In this document: positions 46,938 through 58,092 of the stretch, piece after piece
How positions within the stretch are numbered: the stretch's first letter is position 1
Layout: each line of letters opens with the position of its first letter
Assembly: GCF_000516985.1 (NCBI RefSeq)
Contig: NW_006917095.1
Span: forward strand, 3,608,942 to 3,672,941
Reading direction: 5' to 3'
Origin: Pestalotiopsis fici W106-1
Lineage: Eukaryota; Ascomycota; Sordariomycetes; Amphisphaeriales; Sporocadaceae
DNA: 64,000 bases
Made by a program: the position numbers and the translations under genes
Notes under the pieces: generated by a model
Seen by the model: the letters and a program-made list of their open reading frames with translations, nothing else
What the model was told of the DNA's origin: nothing
Database searches by the model: none

Positions 46938-47689
46938 ATGGACATGGCCAGCACGCAATCACCGGCACGTAACGCGAGAATCCAGACATATCTCGGACAG
47001 CGCAAGAGACAGACTTTTGCTGAGCCATCGCGGCTCTCGGTTATCAAAGTAAAAGATGCGCAAAGAGCAAAGTTCTCCTACGGGAAGCCATTGAACGAGA
47101 GTGAATCAGATGTCTCAGGGCAAGACGGGAAGCGCGGATCCGCGCAAACCATTGGCTGGCTACTCGCGACTGCAACGAACCTAGAGCAAGACATCGAGAC
47201 TTGTAAGAAAGAGCTCGAGCTCGTCAGATCACTAATGGAGGAAATTGATCAGCGGTTGCAGGCGCACGACAAGTTGCCCAGTCGAAAACTTCGTGACCAC
47301 AAAGTTCTCATGGCTGCGTGTCGGGAATATTCCGACTCGATGATCCAGGTATGACATGTTGTTTTCTGATTGCTCTCCTGTCCTCCATCCGACCGACCGA
47401 GGATGTCATCAAGGTTTCTGACGCTCTTCCACGGTCATAATTTCAGGTCAAGAAGGAAAGGTTGAGGCAAGTCAGATTCTGGGCCAGTAGCCGGGAGATG
47501 GGGCGCTCTGCCCCTGCTGCAGCCCCCGGAGAATGGCTTGATGTTGATCTTGAATGGAGGAATTGGCTGAGCGAGCAAGCTGCCGCCCGCTCTGGAGCGT
47601 GGCCCATTGAAGCCTCAAAGGATACTGCTTGGAGAATTCTGGGGCCACTGCCTCATATCATCGCCGCGTACATCTGGCTTGAAGGATAA
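46938..47689 (+). CDS. Hypothetical coiled-coil protein
   Basis: Two exons (46938-47348 and 47447-47689) encode 217 aa. The 98-nt intron has a GTATGA donor and a TTTCAG acceptor, and both sides keep one frame. The N-terminus is basic (ARIQTYLGQRKRQTF). A heptad-rich segment at about 80-125 (LEQDIETCKKELELVRSLME) predicts a coiled coil. A Trp-rich C-terminus follows, with an amphipathic last segment (ILGPLPHIIAAYIWLEG). No catalytic motif or known domain is recognised. The ATG at 46938 has A at -3; the frame upstream begins only with a TTG. It may serve as a scaffold or DNA-associated protein, but that is a guess. Confidence 0.72.
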
Positions 47690-47999
47690 CTGCCATTGAC
47701 AGACAGGCGGGATGAGCGAAGGGGAAAGGAACTGGCGTATTTCGCCCAGCTCTACGGTGCGACCGGTGAATAATTTGTGTGAATAGGTGATATACTAGTC
47801 AGTACTACTGATGAGTAGTATACCGACGATACATCTTCGTGATGTGTAGTGAATGGGAGGTTTTCAAGATCGAGTCCGCCTATGCTAAACAAGGATTAGC
47901 CGTGGAAGGTTGGAATTACCTAATTCATCGATGAACCCCATACTACAACTCTGGGCTGAAGTGCTGCTATCTCGATGGAGCCACACTAATAATTTGGTT

Positions 48000-48018
48000 G
48001 GGGGGGGGGGGGGGGGGG
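48000..48018. repeat. Poly-G tract, 19 bases
   Basis: An uninterrupted G run read directly. Such tracts can form quadruplex structures and are prone to sequencing-length error. Confidence 0.9.
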
Positions 48019-51000
48019 CTCCACGCCATCATGCCGCGTCGAATGCGTACCTAGTAGCTAGCTAATGGCAGTCCCACAACTGATAACGGTCGAAACGAAG
48101 CCATGGTAATGAACCGCGCAACCGCGGCCTCCACCATAAAAGCCTAGAACCGGGGGACAGAGAGCAGGCACTGCAGCATGGAGGAGGAGGAGGATCTCGC
48201 ATCCGCCGTGACCTGAATCTCACTGTTGATCCACCAAAATAGCTCTCAGCTCTATACTACATTACGGGTATCACGTACTTATCTACTATTTCTATTACCA
48301 GTACTGTGCGGTATGACATGCGAACAGTGGAGCTTTCCGTAGTCCAGATCCGCCAGAACGGATTGCAAGAAATTTGTGAAACTACGTAGTAGGTTGGTGT
48401 ATCTACCCAGTACCGCAAGCACCAGATTGCGCGCCCGCATCTATACCATGATGGGCTTTACACAAGCCAGGATTGCGTGTAGCAAGTAGATCTTACACAG
48501 ATGGGGAGTAAAACGACGTCAAGCACATGTACGGATATGCTCGGAGAGATAATCATGATGGGACCTATAATATAACATTTTCATCCGCTCCGAAGACCCG
48601 GGCACACATCTACTATCTACCTACTACACGCCTACTAACTACAATACGCTATAACTTCCTTGGAGGAGAGGGTGAGAAAGTTGATCATGTTATTTGGTGC
48701 CGGTTGAAACCGGCCGGAACCCGACCGCGAGAACCCTCACTGTAAATGCTGGACGTCTCTATGTTGAATTATACCTGATTCATAATTGATCATTATTATG
48801 AGCTTTCGACTGTGGATTGAAATGTTCGAGCCTCGAGGCTTTTGTGTCCTGTAGTATCAAAGTAACCTTTGCTAGTCTGCAGCTGACAAGGGCGAGCTGC
48901 ATATTCCAACACTTGGAAGGAGAGCTGATGGACAAGATGGATTTGCTTAAACAGAAGCCCTCGACAGCTTATCTTTTCTTCGTCCGAACGATGCCCAAAG
49001 ACTTTTTTGGAGTGAGTTTACGGGCCGATTCTGGTTCCAATAGTGAGACATGGTCAGCTTTTGCTTCCTGCTCTTTAAGACGACCGGTAAAACTCTTGCT
49101 TGAATTTCGACCAAGACTTTCAGCAGCTCCCAATCACGACGCGTGACTTTCTGTAGTTTCCGTGCCTAGCAGCTAAGGCCGAAGGCTAAGGAATTCGCCA
49201 TGGCGGCCAAGTCGGTTGATTGTCCATTCAAGGTAATGTTCCAGTAGCCTTCCATGCATGTAGTGTGACAGTCAGGTCAGCAGGCGTCCCGGCATCCATC
49301 AAGAAAGAGAGCCAGCCCATCCAAACAGCATCGAGTGCATGGTAGCATTTTGAAAAAAAAAAAGGGCCGCCAGTAAGCGGGGACCGCCGGAAGGCGGATA
49401 CCGGGGAACAGCATAAACATGCATCCGGAGAGTTTCTGGTTACTCTATCTAAGTTCAGCCCAGTCCCGAGTCTATTCAAGGCACAGCGGATGATGGTAGT
49501 GACATGAATGGTGGCAGAGAAATTTGTTGCAGGACATTTGGTCAGATTTTGCCCTTTCTCAGGGTCTGCGCATACTGTGAGCAGAGAGAGGTACATGATA
49601 CGTAGTTGTTCAGATGAAGTTGTCCAGTGAAACGGGGCACAGTGGTGTCGTTCCTCAGGCCTCCAGACATACCCCATCTTGTTAGCCATCTTCTCCGCTT
49701 TCTTTATTTGATTCTATTACGTGTGCCAATGCTGCCAAAAGGCCTAAGATCCGCATGGGCCATGGGCGCGTACTCGGGGACTGTCCAATGCGAGCTGGCA
49801 TAACAGATCTTGCAACGTTCCTGATGGCTGGAGCACTTGACCAAAATTGATTAAGTTTTTTTTTTTTTCCTCCTCTCGTCTTCCCACTCCCCCCGAGCCC
49901 TTCCTCCTCTCTGCGACGGCTGGCGGATCGACCCATTTTGTGGCGCTCCCCAGACGCAAGGGGCTCGGCCCATGCTTGTCTCCCTGTTACCAGCAGTAGT
50001 GCATACGAGTGGACAGCCAGCCCTATGCGTTTGGCTGCTTGTATGGACGGACACAAGGAAACGGACTGATTACCTAGGTAGCAAGCTAGACACGTCTGGT
50101 ATAGGATGGCAATCATATCATGTTTGACTACTACGCGAACTGAAATCAAATGAACACGCGGTTTTATTACAAGCATAAACGACAAGAAAGAATAGGAAGA
50201 AGGAAAATTTTATAGCCAAGCGGCCAAGCACCCAGATATCCAAGCAATTCGAGGGGCCCCCCTAGTCACGCCCGAAATTGGTTCCTACAAGGGTTCATTC
50301 GTTATCTTAGGTTATGACCACAAGAATGCTCTCTCCCCACAGCCTACATTGGCAAGGTGTGTAGCTGATATGCGACTAATAATGATGCTAGCAGCTCTCG
50401 GATGAACTACATAGCTGATAGTAGCAGCATTCCATCCATCTCCACACGCCTGTCCAGGTCTTTCTGGCCTCGGGTTAAAAAGGGTTTAAAGTTTTGAATG
50501 ACAGTAAGCAATTACTGTTGGTAACAGCCTGTGAGCCGGGGAAACGGCATATGATACGTCAAACCCCATCATCTAATCAGTGAGCTGAAGAGAGCGTGTT
50601 ACCTACCTAGCACCTTGTACTCTGGAGCTGCCTGACGCTGTGAGCCCTTTGCGGTCATGCCGCACCTAAAGAAAGTTGTTGACGCCGCTGACAACGAACG
50701 CACCATTTCCCCGTTTTCTGGCACCCGGCATTACGCGAGCCTATTTCCTCTGTACCTAACTACAATACGAGAGATCCGAAGGAATACTCAATTGCCACCA
50801 TGTCTTCTGACAAAAAAAAAAAAACATGGAGGAGATTTTGAGAGATGATATATAACAGGTATTTGTCAAAGCAAGTAAAGAGAGACACAAAGACCCATGG
50901 CTTTATCCATAGAGGAGACGCCTCAGATAGCTACTGTGTACATGAATAGATAGACAATTATTAGGTCGTGACGGATCGACCTCCCTTCCAACGGGGTCTC

Positions 51001-51120
51001 TCTCGAGATGTCGCGCCATGTGGCTTGACCGAGTGAGCTCCGGAAGAGACGAATCGAGAGAGGCAAAATTTCGACAGGATCAAGTTACCAACGTGGGATC
51101 CTGATCCCCACCCCCTTCAG

Positions 51121-51145
51121 CCAAGACTACCTTTATTAGTCTTGG
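51121..51145. repeat. Perfect 9-bp inverted repeat (hairpin)
   Basis: Arms CCAAGACTA (51121-51129) and TAGTCTTGG (51137-51145), with a 7-base loop, in the permease promoter region. It could be a dimeric factor site or a chance palindrome. Confidence 0.6.
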
Positions 51146-51536
51146 TCCCTTGGAGGAGAGGGATATGTTACATAGTAGGTCGCGGTGATCTGCATGGGGG
51201 CATGGTTAGCAGCACGTAACCCAGGTAGGTGTAGGTACGGCCACCTCCAAGCTAGCTACCGACTCGCAGGGCCGTTTCTTTGGGACTTTCTCTCTTCTCT
51301 TTCCCTGCGCCTTCTTGGCTCGCCCCGGCATCTTCCCCAAGAGTGCGCGGCTCCCGTCGTCTTATATTATTACGAGTCCCCACACTCTCAAGCCGTACCC
51401 GTTCATATATTACTGCCTCTTGCCCTGCGCGTGGCCACCTCCCGTGTCTACCTCCTTCAGTCTCATCCATTGACCTTTCCTTGTATTCTTGTTCTTGATT
51501 GCGAGATTCCCTTCGCTTTCTTCAAAACAGAAAAAA

Positions 51537-53644
51537 ATGGCTACGCTCGAAAGTGCTCAAGCCAACTCCTCCTTGGAGAAGGACGGAGCCCTTCCTGGCT
51601 ATTCAGCCCCAGCTCATGAGCATAGCCATCAGGATGGCGCTGTTCGCTCAGACAACTGGTTTACCCGCAATGGTCTTAACCTCGAGTCCTTCAAGAAGCG
51701 AGACTATGGCCATGGCCTTGTCGAGTTGGATCGCTCCATGAAACCGAGGCATCTGCACATGATCGCCATTGGAGGTTCCATTGGTGCTGGTTTCTTCGTC
51801 GGTTCCGGTGGTGCTCTGGCCAAAGGTGGACCCGGCTCTCTCTTGATTGATTTCCTGATCATTGGTATCATGATGTTCAATGTCGGTGAGTCGTAACTGT
51901 TGGATACACGCACCGATCGATTTGTTAGCTTACACTCAACCTCACAGTCTATGCTCTTGGTGAACTCGCTGTCATGTATCCTGTAAGTTATCCCATGGAT
52001 TTTAGCACCCCGCAATTTTGTAACATCTCCCATCTCGGTCTTGTCGCTCACACTACACATTAGGTCTCTGGTGGTTTTTACACATATGCTGTCCGCTTCA
52101 TTGATCCTAGCTGGGGTTTTGCCATGGGTTGGAATTACGTGATGCAATGTAAGAGGCCGCCGTCCTTTCATTGAGGCCACCCCATAACTAACCAGGTATC
52201 TCCAGGGGCTGTCGTGCTGCCACTTGAACTGACTGTGTGTGGTTTGACCATTGGGTATTGGGACACGGAAGGAAAGATCAGCGTCGGTGTCTGGATCACC
52301 GTCTTCTTCGTCTTGATTCTCATCACAAACCTGTTTGGCACCTTGGGATATGCCGAAGAAGAGTTCTGGTCTGCCGTCATCAAATTATCGGCAACCGTCA
52401 TCTTCCTTATCATCGCATTCGTCATGGTTTTGGGAGGTGGCCCTTCCAACGGTCAATACAGCGAATACTGGGGTGCTCGGCTCTGGTACGAGCCTGGTGC
52501 TTTCAACAACGGATTCTTGGGTTTCTGCTCCGTTTTCGTCACTGTAAGTGCTTCTTTGTCACTTGTTCAATGCCCGACCCGGAAGCTCACCACTATTCTA
52601 GGCTGCTTTTGCTTTCAGCGGCACCGAACTTGTCGGTCTTGCGGCTGCAGAGTCCGAGAACCCAGTCAAGGCTTTGCCTGGTGCCATCAAGCAAGTCTTC
52701 TGGCGTATCACACTGTAAGAGAAATGACTTCAAGACTCAAAATCGAAAGAAATCTGTATGCTCACTGTTTCTCACTAGTTTCTACGTCCTGGGACTCCTG
52801 TTCGTTGGCCTGCTGATCCCCTACGACGACCCGAACCTGCTTGGTTCCAACGCCTACATCAACGTCAACGCTTCTCCGTTTGTCCTGGTTGGCAAATACG
52901 CCGGTCTCAAGGGCTTTGACAGCTTCATGAACGTCGTTATCCTGGTTTCGGTCCTGTCCATTGGTGTCTCGGCCGTCTACGGAGGTAGCCGTACTTTGAC
53001 GGCTCTAGCCCAGCAAGGATACGCTCCCAAGATCTTTACCTACGTCGACAAGTCTGGCAGGCCCCTATTCTCTGTCAGCGCTGTCCTGATTTTTGGTCTG
53101 CTCGCCTATGTCAACCTGAGCGCCAGCGGTACTACCGTCTTTACCTGGCTCCAGGCTCTGTCTGGACTTGCCGCCCTCTTCACCTGGGGCTCCATTTGCT
53201 TGGCGCACATTCGTTTCCGCTCCGCCTGGAAGTACAATGGTCATACTCTGGATGAGATCCCTTTCCAGGCCATTGGAGGTGTCTACGGCTCTTGGCTCGG
53301 TCTTGTCCTGATTGTTCTTGTGCTCATTGCCCAGTTCTACACTGCTGTTGAGCCCATGGACGCCGAAGCTTTCTTCGAGTCCTACCTTGCTGCTCCCGTC
53401 GTTCTCTTCTTCTGGGCTGTCGGCTATGCCTGGAAGCGTGAAGGTAAGCTACTTTCTTATTCGCTTATATGTTCAGCTCTTATGTATCGGTTTTTAACTA
53501 ATTACGATGATAGGTTGGCTCAAGATTAGCCAGATGGACGTTGATACCGGTCGCCGTGAGCTTGACTGGGATGAGATCAACGAATACAGACGCCACTTGG
53601 CTGCCCAGCCTGCATGGAAGCGCCTGTATCACGTTCTGTTTTAA
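51537..53644 (+). CDS. Amino-acid permease (fungal YAT/GAP family, APC superfamily)
   Basis: Seven exons: 51537-51885, 51948-51982, 52064-52148, 52206-52543, 52602-52714, 52779-53443, 53514-53644. They give 571 aa, normal for the family. The hydrophilic N-terminus is followed by the TM1 signature [20 protein letters not shown]. Later segments include [19 protein letters not shown] (TM3), [18 protein letters not shown] (TM6 and loop) and [17 protein letters not shown]. About twelve membrane helices are expected in the plasma membrane, where it takes up amino acids with protons. The C-terminus (WKRLYHVLF) is typical. Splice phases agree throughout. The leader is CT-rich and ends in a run of A before the ATG. 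Nitrogen-dependent control is usual for the family but not shown here. Confidence 0.96.
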
Positions 53645-54598
53645 TGTAATGGAAATGTATAGACTGGAATATGTGGCGAATGGTATCCATGAAAGATGTC
53701 GGCTTCAGTATGAAGAAGTTACTTACACACAATACCCCTGTTAGTAGGCGTGGCTGCGCCGCCCCGAGATGGCTGGAATAGGCGCATGTAGCGAGAAAAG
53801 AATGTCCGGATTGGTTAAAACACGTCGAGTAATCCGGTACCGCTCAAGTTGGGCGTGCAAATTACAGTATATTGTTCATGCTTGTCCTCAATGCCCTATT
53901 TTACCAAGAGTCCCTTTCATTGCGATTGCATATCAAGCCGGATACTGTAGGTTGGAATCATCGACAAATACAGACCCGTGTGATTATACTCTGCGACTTG
54001 CTTCAACCCAACAAATCCGTCTGTGCAATGGTAAGCGCAGAATACCACTCCATGGAAGCTGTGAGAGACGTACTGAGAGGCCACAACCATAGGGCTTAGG
54101 TAGTTGGCGAATAAAGGATCAGGGATATATTTGGCTCGACGTCTCGTTAAGCATAAGCCCAAGCGCCAAACTATTTACATTGAAAGGTCCCGCTACCGTT
54201 GGGAACACTTGTTTGTTAGAGCTTACAAGACTAATTTAGACACCAATGGATGCTGACTGTGGCGGCCTTTACTTGTCATACGTCTACTCTCTGATGTGGA
54301 GATTTGCTTCTTCGTCTGCCGAGACCGTCTCTTTGATGGTGCATGTTGTCTGACCCTTGAGGAGCATACCTGTTGTGGCAATGTTACTAACCCTAGGCAT
54401 CATGGTAATGATAAACTTTGGCCGCTAGAGAAGACTAGGTAGAAAAGGTTCTCTCTCCTTGACGACAGCTTACGCAGTAAGACCTAACAACTCAGGATGG
54501 GGCAAGCTGTCCTATAAGAAGCTTGAAACTCCTGGTCCTGGGAATATCCACAATCGCAGGCAACGTGCTGTTCCAAGTCTTGAGAGAAAAGCAATAGG
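53645..54598. other. Intergenic between permease and FAD oxidase
   Basis: About 950 bases. A 107-codon plus-strand frame at 53769-54092 overlaps another frame of similar length and lacks features. No gene is supported. The right part should hold the oxidase promoter. Confidence 0.6.
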
Positions 54599-56522
54599 AT
54601 GGCGTTTTGCGCCCCTCCCAAGTATCGCTTCACTCATCTGAAGCCTTCGACTTCAACCCATGTGGTTCTGGAAGCGCCAGAGTTATTGCCCCTAACGGGG
54701 CATGATGATGTGTTCCTCTACACGAGATGCTCGCCCCACTTTGCCGCCGTGAGCAAGGTCTGGAATTGGAACAACACGGCTGAGCCGCTCGCAGTAGCTC
54801 GTTGCTTCTCCATATCAGCTGTGCAGAGAGTGATTCGCTTCTGCTCGGGACAAACCCCGAATGGGCAACAGGCGGGACGACAGATGCCCTTTGTCGTACG
54901 CTCCGGTGGCCACGATGCGTTTAATCGGTCGACTATCCAGCATGGCTTGATGTTGGACGTCCGCGGCCTCGACTCAATCACCCTCTCGTCCGACCGGCAG
55001 TCTGTGACAATCGGAGGAGGTGTCAGCGGCGGCAATCTGATCAATTTCCTCGACGAACATGGCCTCATAACACCTAGCGGATATTGTAATACTGTGGGTT
55101 ACGTAGGCTGGGCGGCTGGCGGTGGTTACGGCGTGCTCGCCGGGCCTTACGGTCTAGGAGTCGACCAAATCTCGGGGGCAACCTTGGTCGACGCCAAAGG
55201 GAATCTTGTCGATACAGATTCTGACCCGAATCTCTTGTGGGCTCTTCGCGGGGCAGGTACTGGGAACTTTGGCGTCGTTGTCAGCATGCGCGTCAAAGTA
55301 TATGAGAGGCCGCCTTACCTAGGCGGAATGATACTCTTTCCTGGTTCTGAGATTGGTCAGGTAATGACTGGGCTACAGCAAGTTACGGAGGAGGTGGGAT
55401 CCCCTGATGAATTCAGTGGCGATTGCACAGTGGGCCAGGTGAGTCAACCGGGGAGAGACTGGGAACTTGGCGCGCAGCTCAACGTCCAGGGCACCAGTAC
55501 CTTCGTAGGAAATTCTCGAGGCTGATTTGCTATACTTTATAGATGCCAGGATTGGGCGCTGTTGTCGCCATCATATTTTCATGGGCCCAAAGACATGGAT
55601 GTGGTAGTGATCCCCTCAAAAGAGCACGAGAAGTACTCAGCAGATGCGAGGGTTTAGGCACCGTATTGCTTAACACTGTTGATGAAAGTAAGTGCTCGAT
55701 CTATTCTTCATCTATGGTATTGGCCAGAGGCTGTCAATATGCCACATTGGAACGAGTACAACCATCCGTTTGGTATTCTTTAGAGCTTCCACACCGAGAC
55801 ATTGCATCATGCCTAACATTGTACTGCTAGCAACACCAGTCGCCTTGATGAGCACTATGCAGCCAATGACCTCGGCGCCAATGAAAGCCAGGATGCAGAC
55901 CTTTACCGTCTCCGGATTGAGCAAGAAGTTGGCAGCAATACTAGCTCAGAGTCCAGTTCCAAGCAATTCATCCATGGTTATCATTCATCGCAGCCACGGC
56001 GCCGCAACGTATCCTCACTCAACACACTGCGAGGATCCAGTAACGAGTACCTCTTGCATGCCAAACCGAAAACCGCATACAATTCTTTGCATAACGGGGA
56101 GCACGGTTCCTGGGGGCGAGGGCGGGATACCTGAAACTCCGTAAGCTATTAGTATAATGTCCTTACCTTATCCGATCAGTGATTTCTCGAGAGACGATAT
56201 CGCCAATACGAAGGCCAAGATATGGCACAGGAGCTCGACCAATGGTTGATTTCCCAAGAAGCTTCATTTTCCGGAAGGGGCCACTGACTCTGATCTTTTT
56301 AGCGGCGAATATAAAAAAGTGTCAGCATGGGTTGAGGAGATCTCGCAAAGGATTGTGCAATCAGGGATCGCGTTGCCACGGACCTATGTTAGTTGGACAA
56401 CGAACGAGGAGGCTGACACCCGTCGCTTATACGGCGATAAGATAGCCGAACGGTTGAAGGATCTCAAGCGCATCTACGATAGTCACAATCTTTTCAGCAC
56501 CGCTTATCCCAGCCTCGCGTAA
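54599..56522 (+). CDS. Berberine-bridge-type FAD-linked oxidase
   Basis: Proposed exons: 54599-55438, 55543-55687, 55728-55772, 55831-56140, 56303-56522. They give 519 aa. The PCMH-type FAD domain has RSGGHD (H105, expected 8-alpha-histidyl link) and GYCNTVG (C163, expected 6-S-cysteinyl link), so bicovalent FAD is likely. The C-terminus (YGDKIAERLKDLKRIYDSHNLF) is the BBE substrate-side signature. The family oxidises C-N or C-O bonds or closes rings, with O2 as acceptor. No convincing signal peptide is seen. Uncertain points: intron 3 (55773-55830) could instead be a one-base frame change, because its middle also translates sensibly. Intron 4 (162 nt) is needed to skip TAA and TGA codons in the same frame. 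A gene with recent damage in its 3' half is the alternative. Confidence 0.82.
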
Positions 56523-58071
56523 GGTGGTGGATGAGTGGGTGAGTGGGTGAGCGAGCTGATCTCGTTCCCCTGCAAAGAAAGACGAGCCAAAGCCATCCGA
56601 GGTTCGAACGGGAAAGCATACCTTGTCATTTGGGCGCAAATAGCGTTCAATATCATCCTGACCGTTAGATGGGTGAGACAAGGCGGGCGGGAAACTAACT
56701 TGATTAATAGGCATTACATCCCACCAATCTCATTGGTGAATGTTTACTTACCCTGCAGCTGATAACTGGAAAAAGAGGAGATTTTGTGTGTATGTACGAT
56801 GGTTGCCCGTCCATTTACTGGGCAGGACTCAGGAGGCGAATCATTGCAACTGATCGCAGCTATGATAACATCTCAGCTCCATGGCTATGAATTGGAGATG
56901 TGCGACTGGGACTTTTGGCGAGCTGGATGTGGGAGCAACTGCCAAGGAGAATATGGGACGCCCCAAGCAAATCGTACGACCTCGATTCTGGCCAAGCATT
57001 CTTGTTCGTACATAGTACGGAGATTCACCGAGAGACCTTTTAGTTCAAGATAATGTGCACCAGTTTATTGGCACTAAGGTATTGTTGAACAAATGGGCGA
57101 CTTTGCTGCTGCTGGGTAATAGGGTAAGGCAAGTAAGCACCATGGTGACAATGGGACTAAGAAGTCCTCCGCATGACCTCGGGAGCCATAGGACTTAAAA
57201 TCTATACATGCGCCAATCGCACGTACTGGAAGCAGTAGTATCCTGCAGGGAGGGTTATGTAGTTGTGTGGCGACTCGGATGTGCGCCGATACAGAAGAGG
57301 AACAAAACGGTGAACGTCGGGGTCCTGCAGCTACAGAGTACGTAGTGGGCAATGATACTGGGCTGGCCTGGGAGGTCAGCAAACCAAAAGTAGGCTGGCG
57401 GGATCGCAGTCAATCAATAATACATGGTAGGCAGCAGAGACAGACTTGACAAAACACGCCCTGTGCCATATACGAGCAGCATAGCGGTGTTTGGAGACTG
57501 CAGAGACAGATGCCACTAAACTTTGTTTGCGCATGATGTGCTTCGAGAAGCTCAGGCGGGAAGGCGGCACGTCTGCAGATCATGGATCGATCCTCACCCC
57601 GCTGCCCGAAAAGTGAGCAGAGTCCATGGGAAAGGAGGGTGTGGAGGGCCGTTGCTGTGCCTCTGTGGCGCTGTGCTGAGAGATCATAGATGGCCTGCTC
57701 ATTATGTATCTTGCACGCTTGTTGCTACGTATTCCGTAGGCATGGACAGGTTATCTATCCAGACGGATGGTCTTAGTTCATGATCATGTGTCTGCTATCA
57801 CGATGAGTGACGGGGTCGTTCTTCGATCGTTCCTCCTATCTGTTCTCAGTGTATGGTTTCCCTAGCCCACCATTCACTTGGCAACATGAGGCTAGATGCG
57901 ACCAGCCGTGCAGTGGCGTTTGGGGCGAGCAAAAGCCAAAGGGCTCGCTTGTTATCGCATGCAACTGAAAGTATCACCGCCACCTGCCTGATTCGAATCA
58001 AGAGCTGACAAGTGAGAGCGTGCGACTCAACAGGCGTTCTCTAGCCAATGAACGACGAGTAGCGGCCACCA

Positions 58072-58092
58072 CCCCCCCCCCCCCCCCCCCCC
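58072..58092. repeat. Poly-C tract, 21 bases
   Basis: An uninterrupted C run read directly. The length may be unreliable in the assembly. Confidence 0.9.

Larger units (their letters stand above)
47690..51536. other. Gene-poor spacer; amino-acid permease promoter
   Basis: About 3.8 kb without a supportable gene. The longest frames (minus 49228-49689 and 49682-50185) are biased in composition and featureless. It contains a G run, an A run near 50812-50824, and a hairpin about 390 bases before the permease ATG. A pyrimidine-rich leader precedes the permease start. Confidence 0.6.

Noticed and set aside
49228..50185. Two minus-strand frames of 153 and 167 codons
   Set aside because: Composition reflects T- and C-rich runs. 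There are no domains or splice-consistent extensions.
56590..56625. Possible tRNA B-box (GGTTCGAAC)
   Set aside because: No matching A-box, acceptor stem or anticodon arm can be folded around it.
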